Origin: Planctomycetota bacterium
GTDB lineage: Bacteria > Planctomycetota > UBA11346
Length of the DNA stretch: 64,000 bases
Direction of reading: 5' to 3'
NCBI GenBank assembly: GCA_016745075.1
Contig: JADGDD010000003.1
Location: 124,001 to 188,000 of the forward strand
Positions 53,799 to 62,944 of this stretch are shown here, piece by piece (position 1 is the first letter of the stretch; each line of letters opens with the position of its first letter). A model generated the notes under the pieces. The model saw nothing but the letters and a program-made list of their open reading frames with translations, was not told the origin of the DNA and did no database searches. Both the position numbers and the translations under genes were made by a program.

Positions 53799-56700
53799 AT
53801 GAAGCTCAGCGAGCTGGCCCAGCAATACGAACTTTCCCCCGAACTCCTTCTGGAAGACCTTCCAGATGCAGATCTTGGCATTGAGCTCAGAGATGGTTTG
53901 GACACCAACTTAGACACCAGTGCTGTGAATCGCATCCTTGCGTGTGCTGGTTGGGAAAAACTTGATGGCTCCGAGCACGAACCGGTGCTCGCCAAAGAGT
54001 ATGAGGAAAAACACAAGCGCTCACAGGCGGCCAAAAAAGCCGCGCAAACTCGTAAGCGTAAAGAAGAAGAAAAAGAGTTAGCCAAGAAAGAAAAAGAGCT
54101 GGCCAAAAAAGAAGAAGAGCGCCGTAAGCACGAAGAGGCGATCAAAGAGCGTGAGGAACGTCAGCAGCAAGAAGAAGCTGAACGTCTTGCCGCAGAAGAA
54201 GCCGCTAAAGCTGCGGAAGAGGCCGCTAAAGCTGCGGGTGAAGCCGCTGCTGCCGTTCGAGCTAGCGAAGCTACTCAGCAAGAAGCTGCGGTAGAGAAAA
54301 TGGAAGCTCGCCAAGCGGAAGCAGACCGTATCAATAAAGAACTTGCCCGTCTTCGCAGAGAAGAAGCAGAATTAAATGCTCGCATAGAAGCTAAAACGGA
54401 GTCAGAAGTGCAGGAAGTGGACAGTGCTCCTGTTGAGGAAGACGAACCTTTGGTGGCTCCCGTAGAAGAAGCTGAGCAGGAACCTATCGCTGTTCTAGAA
54501 CTAACCGAAGAAGAAAAAGCCGCAGCTCAAGCCGCAGCTCTTGAAAAACAAAAAGCGGAACAGGCGGCGAATATTGCCAAAAATATTGCCAAAAATGTTA
54601 CCAGTAAAAAGGTGGCAAAAAAGGAAGAAGAGATTCCAGTTCCTGTTGCTGCCCCTGCTCCAATAGAAGAAAAAGCTCCAGAAACATCAGCGCATCAAGC
54701 TGGTCGTACTGCTGCTGCAAAAGCAGCCGCAGAAGCAGCCGCTAAAAAGATTGCTGCCAAGAAGAAAACTTCTGGTGTTGGCAGCAAGCTTGCGAATCTT
54801 GCCAAATCAACTGCTGCTATTAGCGATCACAGTATTAAAGATAATGATATTCGTGATTTGCCATCAGAAGACTCAACAGCACAACCAGATGCTGTTTTGA
54901 CCGACGAAGAAAAACGTAATCTTATCCAAGCGAATATTCGTCGTAACCTGCAAATGGCTACGAAGGTAAAACAAGCGAAGAAAGATCATGCTGCCAAAAA
55001 GAAAAAGGGCTTCAAAGCTATCGATCGTCGCAAAGGCGGTCCAGGCGGTGGTGCTGGTGGTCCAGGCGGTGGTGCTGGTGGCCCAGGTCGTGGTGGTCCA
55101 GGCTTTGGTGGCCCCGGTGGTGGTCCAGGCGGCCCCGGTTTTGGTGGCCCCGGTGGTGGTCCAGGCGGTCGCGGTCGTGGTCGTAGTCGTCGTCACGAGA
55201 AAGTTGATGCGGCAGAAAAGGGCATACGTCGTCGTCGTAAAGTCTTATCAACAGAAGAAGAAGATCTTTCTGGTATCACAGAGTTTACGGTTACTTTGCC
55301 GTGTTCTGTTCGGGATTTCTCAGAAAAATCTGGTATCAAAGCGAACATGGTTATTACCAAGTTGTTCCTAACTGGTATCGTAGCTAACGTGAACTCTGTG
55401 ATGGAACCAGATGCCATTGAATTACTGGCAGAAGAGTTTGAGAAAACGGTAACTATCAAAGAGAGTGCAGACCTTGAAGATGTAATGGAAGCACATCACG
55501 AAGAGGATGAGGACCCAGATAACTTGGCACCTCGTCCTCCAGTGGTTACCGTTCTTGGTCATGTTGACCACGGTAAAACTAGTTTACTTGATGCTATTCG
55601 TAAAACTAAAGTTACCGATGGTGAAGCAGGCGGCATTACTCAACACATTGGTGCATATACTGTTACCGCTCCAAATGGTATGGATGTGACTTTCCTTGAT
55701 ACACCGGGACATGAAGCATTTACTGCAATGCGCGCTCGTGGGGCTCAAGCCACAGACGTTGCTGTTATTGTTGTTGCTGCAAATGACGGTCTTATGCCAC
55801 AAACTATTGAAGCGATCAACCATGCAAAAGCTGCGGGTGTTTCCATTGTTGTTGCGATGAATAAAATGGACCTTGAAGCAGCAGAGCCAGAAAAAGTATT
55901 GCGCCAATTGAGTGAACAAGAATTGCTGCCAGAAGAATGGGGCGGTGATATTGCCGTTCTGCCATGTTCTGCGATAACAGGACAAGGTATTGATGAATTA
56001 CTTGAACGCTTGTCACTTGAGACAGAAGTTCTTGAGTTAGAAGCGAACCACTTTGCAAATGCTTCAGGTATTGTTCTTGAAGCCGAAATGAGCGAAGGTC
56101 AAGGTGTTACTGCAACGATCCTTGTCCAACGTGGTAGTCTTGCCGCTGGCGACATCGTTCTCGCGGGTACTGGTTATGGCCGTGTTCGTAACATGCGTAA
56201 CTGGAAACACGAACGTGTTGAAATTGCTGGTCCAAGTACAGCTGTTACGATTCTTGGTTTGTCAGAAATTCCACGCGCTGGTGATCGCTTCACCGTATCA
56301 CCAGATTTGAAACAAGCGTCAGTGCTTGCTGAAGAGCGTTCACACAAATTGCGTGAAAAAGAATTGTTGGCGAAATCGAAAACAACAACTTTGGACTCAC
56401 TCTTTGAAGATATTGCTGCTTCTAAATTAAAAGAAGTTCGGATGATTCTCAAAGCGGATACATCTGGTTCTTTGGAAGTGCTCAAAGCATCACTGAATGA
56501 ACTCAGTAACGATGAAGTTCGTGTAAACATCATTCACTCTGGTGTTGGTGGTGTCTCTACTGGTGACATCTCATTAGCTGAAGCGTCAAAAGCAATTGTT
56601 ATGGGTTTTCATGTGGTTGCCGATAATAAGGCACGGGCCATGTCTGATGATAAAGGTATTAACATTAAGAGTTATACCATTATCTACGAACTGCTTGATA

Positions 56701-57041
56701 ACATTAAAAACCTCATGTCTGGTATGCTTGAGCCAGATACCGTTCAGAAAATTATTGGACATGCAGAAGTTCGCAATGTCTTCAATAGTTCTAAATTTGG
56801 TACCATTGCCGGTTTGTATGTTACAGATGGTAATGTACAACGCGGTTCCTTCATGCGTCTCACTCGTGACAATGTTATCTTGCACGAAGGTCGTGTAGAT
56901 ACCTTGCGCCGCTTTAAAGAAGATGTCAAAGAAGTTCGTGATGGTTACGAATGTGGTTTGACTCTAGAGAAGTGGAACGATATTGTTGTTGGTGATACTT
57001 TTGAATTCTTCGTGAAAGAAAGCGTTGCTCGAAGTCTATAA
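53799..57041 (+). CDS. infB: Translation initiation factor IF-2
   Basis: 1080 residues. A very long N-terminal region holds Lys/Glu/Ala-rich predicted helices (~70-400) and then a Gly/Pro-rich repeat tract (~411-464). The conserved core begins near 490 with TEFTVTLPCSVRDFSEKSGI. GTPase motifs are VLGHVDHGKTSLLDAI (G1, ~586), DTPGHEAFTAMR (G3) and VVAMNKMDLE (G4), followed by the usual domains II-IV ending near EVRDGYECGLTLEKWND. It delivers initiator tRNA to the 30S subunit. It starts 47 bp after nusA and is followed by a hairpin and rbfA, the classic nusA-infB-rbfA order. The Gly-rich linker is longer and more repetitive than usual. Confidence 0.98.
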   Translation: MKLSELAQQYELSPELLLEDLPDADLGIELRDGLDTNLDTSAVNRILACAGWEKLDGSEHEPVLAKEYEEKHKRSQAAKKAAQTRKRKEEEKELAKKEKELAKKEEERRKHEEAIKEREERQQQEEAERLAAEEAAKAAEEAAKAAGEAAAAVRASEATQQEAAVEKMEARQAEADRINKELARLRREEAELNARIEAKTESEVQEVDSAPVEEDEPLVAPVEEAEQEPIAVLELTEEEKAAAQAAALEKQKAEQAANIAKNIAKNVTSKKVAKKEEEIPVPVAAPAPIEEKAPETSAHQAGRTAAAKAAAEAAAKKIAAKKKTSGVGSKLANLAKSTAAISDHSIKDNDIRDLPSEDSTAQPDAVLTDEEKRNLIQANIRRNLQMATKVKQAKKDHAAKKKKGFKAIDRRKGGPGGGAGGPGGGAGGPGRGGPGFGGPGGGPGGPGFGGPGGGPGGRGRGRSRRHEKVDAAEKGIRRRRKVLSTEEEDLSGITEFTVTLPCSVRDFSEKSGIKANMVITKLFLTGIVANVNSVMEPDAIELLAEEFEKTVTIKESADLEDVMEAHHEEDEDPDNLAPRPPVVTVLGHVDHGKTSLLDAIRKTKVTDGEAGGITQHIGAYTVTAPNGMDVTFLDTPGHEAFTAMRARGAQATDVAVIVVAANDGLMPQTIEAINHAKAAGVSIVVAMNKMDLEAAEPEKVLRQLSEQELLPEEWGGDIAVLPCSAITGQGIDELLERLSLETEVLELEANHFANASGIVLEAEMSEGQGVTATILVQRGSLAAGDIVLAGTGYGRVRNMRNWKHERVEIAGPSTAVTILGLSEIPRAGDRFTVSPDLKQASVLAEERSHKLREKELLAKSKTTTLDSLFEDIAASKLKEVRMILKADTSGSLEVLKASLNELSNDEVRVNIIHSGVGGVSTGDISLAEASKAIVMGFHVVADNKARAMSDDKGINIKSYTIIYELLDNIKNLMSGMLEPDTVQKIIGHAEVRNVFNSSKFGTIAGLYVTDGNVQRGSFMRLTRDNVILHEGRVDTLRRFKEDVKEVRDGYECGLTLEKWNDIVVGDTFEFFVKESVARSL
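55036..55190 (+). repeat. In-frame GGT/GGC-rich tandem repeats inside infB
   Basis: Imperfect tandem units built from GGTGGTCCAGGC-like blocks encode a run of Gly-Gly-Pro-Gly segments with occasional Phe, Arg and Ala. One ~37-bp unit (from a GGCCC..TTTTGG block to GGTCCAGGCGG) is nearly repeated twice. All changes keep the frame, which suggests slippage with selection on the linker. Confidence 0.85.
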
Positions 57042-57069
57042 ATAGAACCGTAAGTGAAAACAATACAGT

Positions 57070-57108
57070 GGGGCTGGAAATCCAACAGGGGAATTTCAGC
57101 CCCTCTTT
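57070..57108 (+). terminator. Hairpin between infB and rbfA
   Basis: Arms GGGGCTG(G)AAAT and ATTTCAGCCCC (57070-57103) with one bulge, followed by TCTTTAA. It may be a partial terminator or processing site that lowers rbfA expression relative to infB. Confidence 0.6.
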
Positions 57109-57138
57109 AATAACAGCCGAAAGGTAGTGAAAGAAGAA

Positions 57139-57528
57139 ATGGCAAAAAACAGACGAATACGAATGGAATCATTACTACGCCGTGAAATAGCGAATTGCGT
57201 CACCAATGAAATCCGTGATCCACGTATTGGTTTTATTACCATAACTCGTGTGGAAATGACGGATGATTTGCAAAGTGTCACTGCTTATTATACCGTGCTT
57301 GGCGCAGAAAATAAAAATGGAACAATGACACAACAAGCTTTGGATAACTTGCGTGGCTTTGTTCAGCGTTCCTATGCTAAAGCGGTTAGCATGCGTCGTG
57401 TTCCGCTGCTTAATTTTAAACAAGATGCTGCTGAAGATAAACGTTTTGAAATGAACGAATTGATCAGCAAAGCTCGGGCAACCGATCCCCGCGTAGAGAA
57501 TGAATCTAAAGATGATGAGTTAGCATAA
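57139..57528 (+). CDS. rbfA: Ribosome-binding factor A
   Basis: 129 residues from ATG 57139, giving MAKNRRIRMESLLRREIANC; GTG 57127 with AAAGG close upstream is an alternative. RbfA signature: EIRDPRIGFITITRVEMTDD, LQSVTAYYTVLG, GFVQRSYAKAVSMRRVPLLN. It is a KH-like cold-shock factor that binds the 30S subunit and helps 16S rRNA 5'-end maturation. It is the last gene of the nusA-infB-rbfA cluster and ends at a strong bidirectional terminator. The C-terminal tail is acidic and variable. Confidence 0.95.
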   Translation: MAKNRRIRMESLLRREIANCVTNEIRDPRIGFITITRVEMTDDLQSVTAYYTVLGAENKNGTMTQQALDNLRGFVQRSYAKAVSMRRVPLLNFKQDAAEDKRFEMNELISKARATDPRVENESKDDELA

Positions 57529-57565
57529 ATTATACGAGACAGTACTGACTATAAGAGTGTATCAT

Positions 57566-57603
57566 AAAAAACCCTCGTCCATATATGTGGACGAGGGTTT
57601 TTA
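57566..57603. terminator. Bidirectional terminator between rbfA and deoC
   Basis: An 11-bp perfect stem (ACCCTCGTCCA with its complement, 6-nt loop) flanked by AAAAA on the left and TTTTT on the right. It serves both the plus-strand rbfA transcript and the minus-strand deoC transcript. Confidence 0.92.
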
Positions 57604-57620
57604 TGTGGGAAGAATTATTG

Positions 57621-58388
57621 TTAGTATGCTGCGCCGCCAATAGCGGTGTCTTCACAAAGTAATGATTCACCTCGCGCAAGCCGTGCAGCAGCGTCATCAA
57701 GCATGACTTGGGTAGCGGTTGCGCCGATGCGGGTAATGCCAAGGGCACGAACGAATAATAAACCATCAAGATCACGTACACCACCAGCAGCTTTTACTTG
57801 AATGTTGTCTGGGCATGAAGCGCGCATTAAACGAAGATGCTCTTCTGTGGCACCTTTGTAAGAATAATCACCGTTAGCTTGTTTAACAAAACCGTAACCA
57901 GTAGATGTTTTTACAAATGCGATGTTGAGGTTTGAACATATTTCACAGAGTTTTTTAATATGTGATTCCTCAAGAAAATCATTTTCAAAAATGACTTTGA
58001 GAATGGCCTTTTCACCAACAACGGCCTCATTTACTGCTTTCAATTCAGCGGCAACATAATCCCAATCACCGCCAAGTACTTTACCAGTATTACTGACAAT
58101 ATCAATTTCCGTTGCGCCTTCTTTACAGGCACGGATTGCTTCGGTGATGATGGTGTCGGTGTGACTGTTACCATGTGGGAAGCCGGCAACTGCACACACT
58201 TCTACGCTGCTGTCGGCAAGCAATTCGGCTACCATCGGAACAGCATATGGCTTAATGCAGACAGTGGCGCAGTCATATTTGGCAGCAAGTTCACAACCTT
58301 CTTTGAGAATAGCATCGGTCATTGTTGGGTGCAGTAAAGAATGGTCAATCATTTTGGCAAGATCACGAAGAGTTGGTTGAGTAGCCAT
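57621..58388 (-). CDS. deoC: Deoxyribose-phosphate aldolase
   Basis: 255 residues. Class I aldolase TIM barrel: LAKMIDHSLLHPTMTDAIL, CAVAGFPHGNSHTD, AILKVIFENDFLEE, FVKTSTGYGF with the Schiff-base lysine, and VKAAGGVRDLDGLL with the second conserved lysine. It cleaves 2-deoxyribose-5-phosphate to acetaldehyde and glyceraldehyde-3-phosphate in deoxynucleoside catabolism. AAAGGAG precedes ATG 58388. It appears monocistronic, with a palindrome upstream and a shared terminator downstream. Confidence 0.97.
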   Translation of the reverse strand: MATQPTLRDLAKMIDHSLLHPTMTDAILKEGCELAAKYDCATVCIKPYAVPMVAELLADSSVEVCAVAGFPHGNSHTDTIITEAIRACKEGATEIDIVSNTGKVLGGDWDYVAAELKAVNEAVVGEKAILKVIFENDFLEESHIKKLCEICSNLNIAFVKTSTGYGFVKQANGDYSYKGATEEHLRLMRASCPDNIQVKAAGGVRDLDGLLFVRALGITRIGATATQVMLDDAAARLARGESLLCEDTAIGGAAY

Positions 58389-58444
58389 GTGTGTCTCCTT
58401 TCACGAGAAACATAGAAAATGTGTAGTGTATACTTACAGCTTAT

Positions 58445-58463
58445 ACAGTGGCTAAGCCACTGT
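58445..58463. promoter_or_regulatory. Palindrome upstream of deoC
   Basis: Perfect 8-bp inverted repeat ACAGTGGC/GCCACTGT with a 3-nt centre, 57 bp upstream of the deoC start. No U-tract follows on either strand, so it is more like an operator than a terminator. The rest of the 286-bp gap (58389-58674) shows nothing else I can support. Confidence 0.4.
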
Positions 58464-58674
58464 CCATATAAAAATATTTGCGGTGGGGAGAGATTGGAAA
58501 GGTGTCTGGTTGAGTGTACCCGCACACAACTCACGTAAGATATTTATTAATAATAACTTATGTGATTTTATGGTTTGGTCTGTAGGTAAGTATGGGGTAA
58601 TTTTGAGGGAGAAGATATCATCTGCCTCAAATGTTCTGCTCTAGAGGTGATTGATAATGATAAGACTTCTATCT

Positions 58675-59736
58675 TCACTGGCCCATCAATTTTTGCAATG
58701 TCAGAAAAGCAGGTTTCCGTCGATAGTTACCCTCGGCATCATCACAGAGGCCATAACCTCGTGCGATAAGTTGCCATGTATAGATACGCTCAACGAGGCC
58801 AGTAGCATGTAAATCTTCATAATACTGCCGCAAATAGCGGGCAGCATCAGCTTCACTGACACAACAAGAACCGGCAGCGGGGGCCCATTCTCCCATATTT
58901 TGGAGTGGCCAATTGACTTCTGTAACCCATAAACGTTTGTGAGTCGTTCCAGCAGCACAACCAAGTGCGGCAATGAGCCGTGCTTTGCGGGCTGCATTAA
59001 ATAGGCCCCATTGTGTGGAACGAGGAGAACCACGACGATCAACATAGAGTCCAGCAGCAATCCCATCCCATGCACGGCCTGGTTGCCAGCGAAGACTGCG
59101 ATGTGTCGCAGCTGGTTCAAAATCGAGGACAGAAGATCCAAGCCATTTGTAAGAAGAAAATTCTTCTCGTAGGTCGGTAAGTGAGCGAATCAGTTCACCA
59201 TATTCACCAACATGGGCGCAGCCCCACTTGAGGCGATTGATGGCTTGGCCTATCTGCACTGCTTCAGCAAAAGGGCGACAGCATTCCAGTATAGAACGCA
59301 CATCGTTTTGCCATTGTGGTAATGAGCAAATACTACCACGGTCTTGGGCAATACCGATACTTATGCTGCGAGCAGGAAGCATTTCTAATAGTCTAAGGTA
59401 GGTATCCAGCTGGTTACGGTGCCAAACAGGAATGCGGACAAGAACATGTGGGCGACCAAGTTCTTCCAGCATATCAGCAATTCGCTCTGGTTCACCACGA
59501 TCAATGGAAAGGCCAACACCAATTGTATCAGCAAGTGTGGTACTATGGGTCCATGTGCCAGGAAAGCAGTAACGGGCAACAATGTTTGGTACAGCGAGTG
59601 TTAACCGTGCAGCGGTACGTCCATATTCACGCCATGCTCCAGCTCTAAGTGAGCGTCGTAATTCTGGATCACGAACAGGAAGAGGTTGGTCACTAGTATC
59701 GTGCCATGCCTGATCATAGAAAACTTTTTCTCGCAT
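58675..59736 (-). CDS. TIM-barrel glycoside-hydrolase-like protein
   Basis: 353 residues, no signal peptide. The layout suggests a (beta/alpha)8 glycoside-hydrolase-like fold. Alternating segments include HVLVRIPVWHRNQLDTYLRL and ISIGIAQDRG. A strand, VQIGQAINRLKWG, sits where many such enzymes have GNEPN with the acid/base Glu. Later comes RLWVTEVNWPLQNMGEW, where the Glu would be the nucleophile, followed by YTWQLIARGYGLCDD. The expected acid/base glutamate is replaced, so activity is uncertain. I cannot assign a GH family. Similar proteins occur near surface-polysaccharide genes, but none are seen here. No ribosome site before ATG 59736. Confidence 0.65.
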   Translation of the reverse strand: MREKVFYDQAWHDTSDQPLPVRDPELRRSLRAGAWREYGRTAARLTLAVPNIVARYCFPGTWTHSTTLADTIGVGLSIDRGEPERIADMLEELGRPHVLVRIPVWHRNQLDTYLRLLEMLPARSISIGIAQDRGSICSLPQWQNDVRSILECCRPFAEAVQIGQAINRLKWGCAHVGEYGELIRSLTDLREEFSSYKWLGSSVLDFEPAATHRSLRWQPGRAWDGIAAGLYVDRRGSPRSTQWGLFNAARKARLIAALGCAAGTTHKRLWVTEVNWPLQNMGEWAPAAGSCCVSEADAARYLRQYYEDLHATGLVERIYTWQLIARGYGLCDDAEGNYRRKPAFLTLQKLMGQ

Positions 59737-59929
59737 TGGTGCAAATGGTCGTCAGCCCTTTGCAGGTGCAAGTCGCAAAAAGCGGGTGATACAGCCTGTT
59801 TTTATACGGCATACAAATAGAAACCCCTTGTGCAGAGAAGCGTCTATTTACTATTACCGTTCTGCCGAAGACGGCTTTTTGATCAAACGACAGGGCTCCC
59901 TCAGAGAAGGTGGCCAGTGAAAGGAAAAC

Positions 59930-60724
59930 ATGAACAAACGAACAGCAAGAATACTAAGCGGTGCACTTGGTCTTATGGCGTGTACCTCTGCATGGTCTGC
60001 GGAAGAGAATGTTGAACAAACAACAGTTTCACAAACACCGACAGTAGCCGTTCCTACCGTAAGCGTTGGCGAGCAGGCAGCGCCGAAAGAATTAATTGCT
60101 AAGCAATTTGGACAGATGCTCTTTTTGGACCTTGCCCGTTACAGTACACAGCTTGGCTTGGATGAAGAACTTGTCCGTAAAGGTTTTGTGGATGCAATGG
60201 AATCTGGAATGACTGAAGAAACAGCCGGATTTGATCGTCAAGGTCTTCATAAAAACTTGAATGATCTAGCACAGGCTGCACAAGCAATTGAACAGGCAAA
60301 AGCAGACAAAGAAAAAGCAGAAAAATCAGCTGGTAATAAAGAGGTTATCGAAGCATTCTTAGCCCGTATTGCAGCTGGTGCCGAAGGTATCAGCAAAACG
60401 GAGACCGGTATTTCTTACGAAGTTGTTACTGCTGGTACGGGAGAAAAACCGTCATCTGCTCAAGTTACTGTGAAGGTACATTATGAAGGTTCATTAGAAG
60501 ATGGCAGTATCTTTGATTCGTCATTTTTGCGTGGTCAGCCAATCGAATTCCCTTTGACACAAGTGATCCCAGGTTGGACCGAAGGTGTACAATTGATGGA
60601 AACCGGTTCTACTTATCGCTTTCACATTCCGTGGAACTTGGCTTATGGTGAACAAGGCCGACCACCATCCATCCCACAAAAAGCAAACTTGATCTTTTTG
60701 GTAGAACTTATTGCTATCAAATAA
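59930..60724 (+). CDS. Exported FKBP-type peptidyl-prolyl isomerase (FkpA/Mip-like)
   Basis: 264 residues; AAGGA precedes ATG 59930. The signal peptide ends near MACTSAWSA. Residues ~45-150 form the helical N-terminal dimerisation region of Mip/FkpA proteins (LARYSTQLGLDEELVRKGFV). Residues ~155-264 are the FKBP domain: VHYEGSLEDGSIFDSSF, VIPGWTEGVQLMETGSTYRF, IPWNLAYGEQGRPPSIP and a final LIFLVELIAIK. It catalyses proline isomerisation and helps fold exported proteins. A strong terminator follows. In a genome with many giant exported proteins it is a plausible folding factor, but no direct link is shown. Confidence 0.94.
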   Translation: MNKRTARILSGALGLMACTSAWSAEENVEQTTVSQTPTVAVPTVSVGEQAAPKELIAKQFGQMLFLDLARYSTQLGLDEELVRKGFVDAMESGMTEETAGFDRQGLHKNLNDLAQAAQAIEQAKADKEKAEKSAGNKEVIEAFLARIAAGAEGISKTETGISYEVVTAGTGEKPSSAQVTVKVHYEGSLEDGSIFDSSFLRGQPIEFPLTQVIPGWTEGVQLMETGSTYRFHIPWNLAYGEQGRPPSIPQKANLIFLVELIAIK

Positions 60725-60753
60725 TCACGTTTGAAAAGAAGATCCAATTGCCC

Positions 60754-60787
60754 AAAAGGTCCCTGTATATACAGGGACCTTTTTTTG
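60754..60787 (+). terminator. Rho-independent terminator after the FKBP gene
   Basis: A near-perfect palindrome around AGGTCCCTGTA/TACAGGGACCT (60757-60780) followed by TTTTTTT. It starts about 30 bp after the stop at 60724. Confidence 0.92.
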
Positions 60788-60820
60788 GGTCATCGAATGA
60801 GATGTCTTGATCTAAAGACC

Positions 60821-60849
60821 TTGCTGAACATGTATTTATAAGGTATACT
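60821..60849 (+). promoter_or_regulatory. Sigma70-type promoter of the zinc-ribbon/secretion-ATPase cluster
   Basis: TTGCTG (60821-60826), 17-nt spacer, TATACT (60844-60849), with AGGGAGG and the ATG at 60876 shortly after. The -10 matches 5 of 6 and the spacing is ideal. Confidence 0.65.
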
Positions 60850-60875
60850 TATGAGCTTTCGTAAGGGAGGAACCG

Positions 60876-61139
60876 ATGGAATGTAGAGCATGTTCGGTGG
60901 AGTTGGCTGATGAGAGTAAGTACTGCCATCTCTGTGGTACAGCACAGGAGCGTTATACCTCCACCATTATTCGTAAGTCAGAGCGAGGTGCCTTGGAACG
61001 GCGTAAGACAACGACCCATATACGGCATGTCTACCCAGAAGAAATTGTTGTTCTAGCACAAGCTGCTCTACATGGTGGTGATGCTGGCGGTTCTGCTTTT
61101 TGTGAGCAGGATGATATTGATGCCTTGTTTGATGATTAG
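60876..61139 (+). CDS. Small zinc-ribbon protein
   Basis: 87 residues. It opens with a double-zinc-ribbon-type motif, MECRACSVELADESKYCHLC (C-x2-C ... C-x2-C), followed by a basic linker and an acidic C-terminus (EQDDIDALFDD). The four cysteines should bind one zinc ion. The function is unknown; such ribbons mediate protein or nucleic-acid contacts. AGGGAGG sits 5 nt before the ATG. It is 34 bp upstream of the GspE/PilB ATPase gene and shares its promoter, so it may be an accessory of that machinery. Confidence 0.85.
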   Translation: MECRACSVELADESKYCHLCGTAQERYTSTIIRKSERGALERRKTTTHIRHVYPEEIVVLAQAALHGGDAGGSAFCEQDDIDALFDD

Positions 61140-61173
61140 ACGTGTGCGTGAATGGCAGAAGGATTGAAGTAAT

Positions 61174-62898
61174 ATGAATGAACCGAAATCGTCACGACAG
61201 CAACGGGTGAGTAACCGTATTAAACACAAGAAAAAACAAATAACGGACGAGCCAGATGTTTCGGTTGTTTGGAAGAACATGATTGCGTTGTGTCAAGACG
61301 AAGGCTTTTTGAGTGACCAAGGTTTATTACGCCTTATTCAACATGCGCAAATTCGCACATCACAAGACCTGTTGCACGCAGTCTTAGAACGTTGTGCGTG
61401 CACTCCAGAAACAATTTATCGCATTTATGCACAAGCCCATGATGTTCCATTTGTAGATTTACAATGGTATCAAGTTGACATGAAGCTAATGAAAATGTTA
61501 ATGTTAGAAGTTTGGCTTGAGTCGCAAATGTATCCTATTGAACTCGTTGGTAATGAATTGCATGTGGCCGTTGCTGACCCAGTGAGCAGCGCAAATATTG
61601 TTCGAGAAATTCAATTAAAAACTGGTTATAAAATACATATCTACGTGGCGGTGCCGTCTCAGATAGAAAAGAAAATAACGTCAGCAGCAATAGATGAGGA
61701 AGGGTTGCGTAAAAAAATAAACACCTTGTTGCAGCAACAGGGCGATGTCTCACATATGTCTAACGAGCTTGCATCGCAATTAGTTGGCGTAGCAGTACAG
61801 TTACGGGCAAGTGATATTCATATAGAGCCGCTTGGTTCGCAGTACCGTGTTCGAATGCGTGTTGATGGTGATTTAGTTGAAATGACGATGTTGACGCATG
61901 AGATAGCCGTTCAACTTATCAATGTCTATAAAGTTATGGCAAAAATGGATATTGCAGAACGTCGTTTGCCACAAGATGGGCGTATTGATTTTAAACTACG
62001 TAGTGCCCAAGTTGATTTGCGTTTGTCTACCGTTCCGTCATCTGGCGGAGAGAAAATGGTTTTACGAATTTTGGATAAAACTCTAGTTGGTTTAAATATT
62101 GATAGTCTCGGGTTGTCGCCACATTTAATAGAGCCGATGAAAGGTGTCATCAATAGACCCAATGGGATTTTGTGTGTAACTGGGCCAACGGGATCTGGTA
62201 AGACAACAACTTTATATGCATGCCTTGGGGAACTTGCAAAAAGTACACGTAATATAACAACGATAGAAGACCCCATAGAATACAGAATTGGTGGCATTAC
62301 ACAAATTCAGGTGAATACCAAAATAGATTTAGATTTCCCGGCTATTCTTCGAGCCTGTTTACGGCAAGACCCAGATATTTTATTGGTAGGTGAAATACGA
62401 GACGAAGAAACTGCCCAAGTTGCCATTCAGGCTTCGCTTACTGGTCATTTAGTGGTGGCTACAGTCCACACCAAAGATGCTCCATCCGTTGTTACGCGAC
62501 TTATGGATTTAGGTGTATCTGGTTATAATTTGGCACACGGTTTATTGGGGAGTATTAGCCAACGTTTAGTACGTCGTATCTGTCCGCACTGTAAAGAGTC
62601 TGTTCTTATGGATGAACGAATTAGAAATATGCTTGGTTTTGAGCAAGAGATAACAACTTGGCGAGGAACTGGATGTAAAAGTTGTCATAATACCGGATAT
62701 ATTGGCCGTTTGCCAATTATGGAAATTATGACAATGACCCCAGCAGTTCGTGAACAGGTAACGATGCAAGCGAAGTTATCTGCGGTTGTAGATGCTGCGG
62801 CAGAGGAAGGATATAGGCCAATGTTGCAAGATGGCTTGGTGAAGGTCTTGAGCGGAGAAACGACGATAGACGAAGTCTTACGGGTTGTGGCCTTGTAG
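61174..62898 (+). CDS. GspE/PilB-family secretion or pilus-assembly ATPase
   Basis: 574 residues. A MshEN/T2SSE_N domain at ~35-170 (QDLLHAVLERCACTPETIYR, VPFVDLQW) is followed by the hexameric ATPase: LRASDIHIEPLGSQYRVRMR, Walker A TGPTGSGKTTTLYA, Asp box ITTIEDPIEYRI, Walker B RQDPDILLVGEIRDEETAQ and the His box GHLVVATVHTKD. A zinc module follows (RRICPHCKE, CKSCHNTGYIGRLP) with two C-x2-C pairs. It powers type IV pilus extension or type II secretion at the inner membrane. No pilins, secretin or GspF are in the window, so pilus and secretion cannot be told apart. A zinc-ribbon gene precedes it and a receiver-domain gene follows. Confidence 0.95.
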   Translation: MNEPKSSRQQRVSNRIKHKKKQITDEPDVSVVWKNMIALCQDEGFLSDQGLLRLIQHAQIRTSQDLLHAVLERCACTPETIYRIYAQAHDVPFVDLQWYQVDMKLMKMLMLEVWLESQMYPIELVGNELHVAVADPVSSANIVREIQLKTGYKIHIYVAVPSQIEKKITSAAIDEEGLRKKINTLLQQQGDVSHMSNELASQLVGVAVQLRASDIHIEPLGSQYRVRMRVDGDLVEMTMLTHEIAVQLINVYKVMAKMDIAERRLPQDGRIDFKLRSAQVDLRLSTVPSSGGEKMVLRILDKTLVGLNIDSLGLSPHLIEPMKGVINRPNGILCVTGPTGSGKTTTLYACLGELAKSTRNITTIEDPIEYRIGGITQIQVNTKIDLDFPAILRACLRQDPDILLVGEIRDEETAQVAIQASLTGHLVVATVHTKDAPSVVTRLMDLGVSGYNLAHGLLGSISQRLVRRICPHCKESVLMDERIRNMLGFEQEITTWRGTGCKSCHNTGYIGRLPIMEIMTMTPAVREQVTMQAKLSAVVDAAAEEGYRPMLQDGLVKVLSGETTIDEVLRVVAL

Positions 62899-62944
62899 AG
62901 GCTGTTGTGAAGAATAAAGTAATACGTATGAGAGGGTCGTGTTG

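Noticed and set aside
55036..55190. CRISPR-like repeat array
   Set aside because: Units are contiguous, in frame and code for the Gly-Pro linker of IF-2; no spacers.
54873..55196. Thr/Ala/Trp-rich minus-strand frame and other repeat frames in infB
   Set aside because: Artefact of reading the GGT/GGC repeat tract in other frames.
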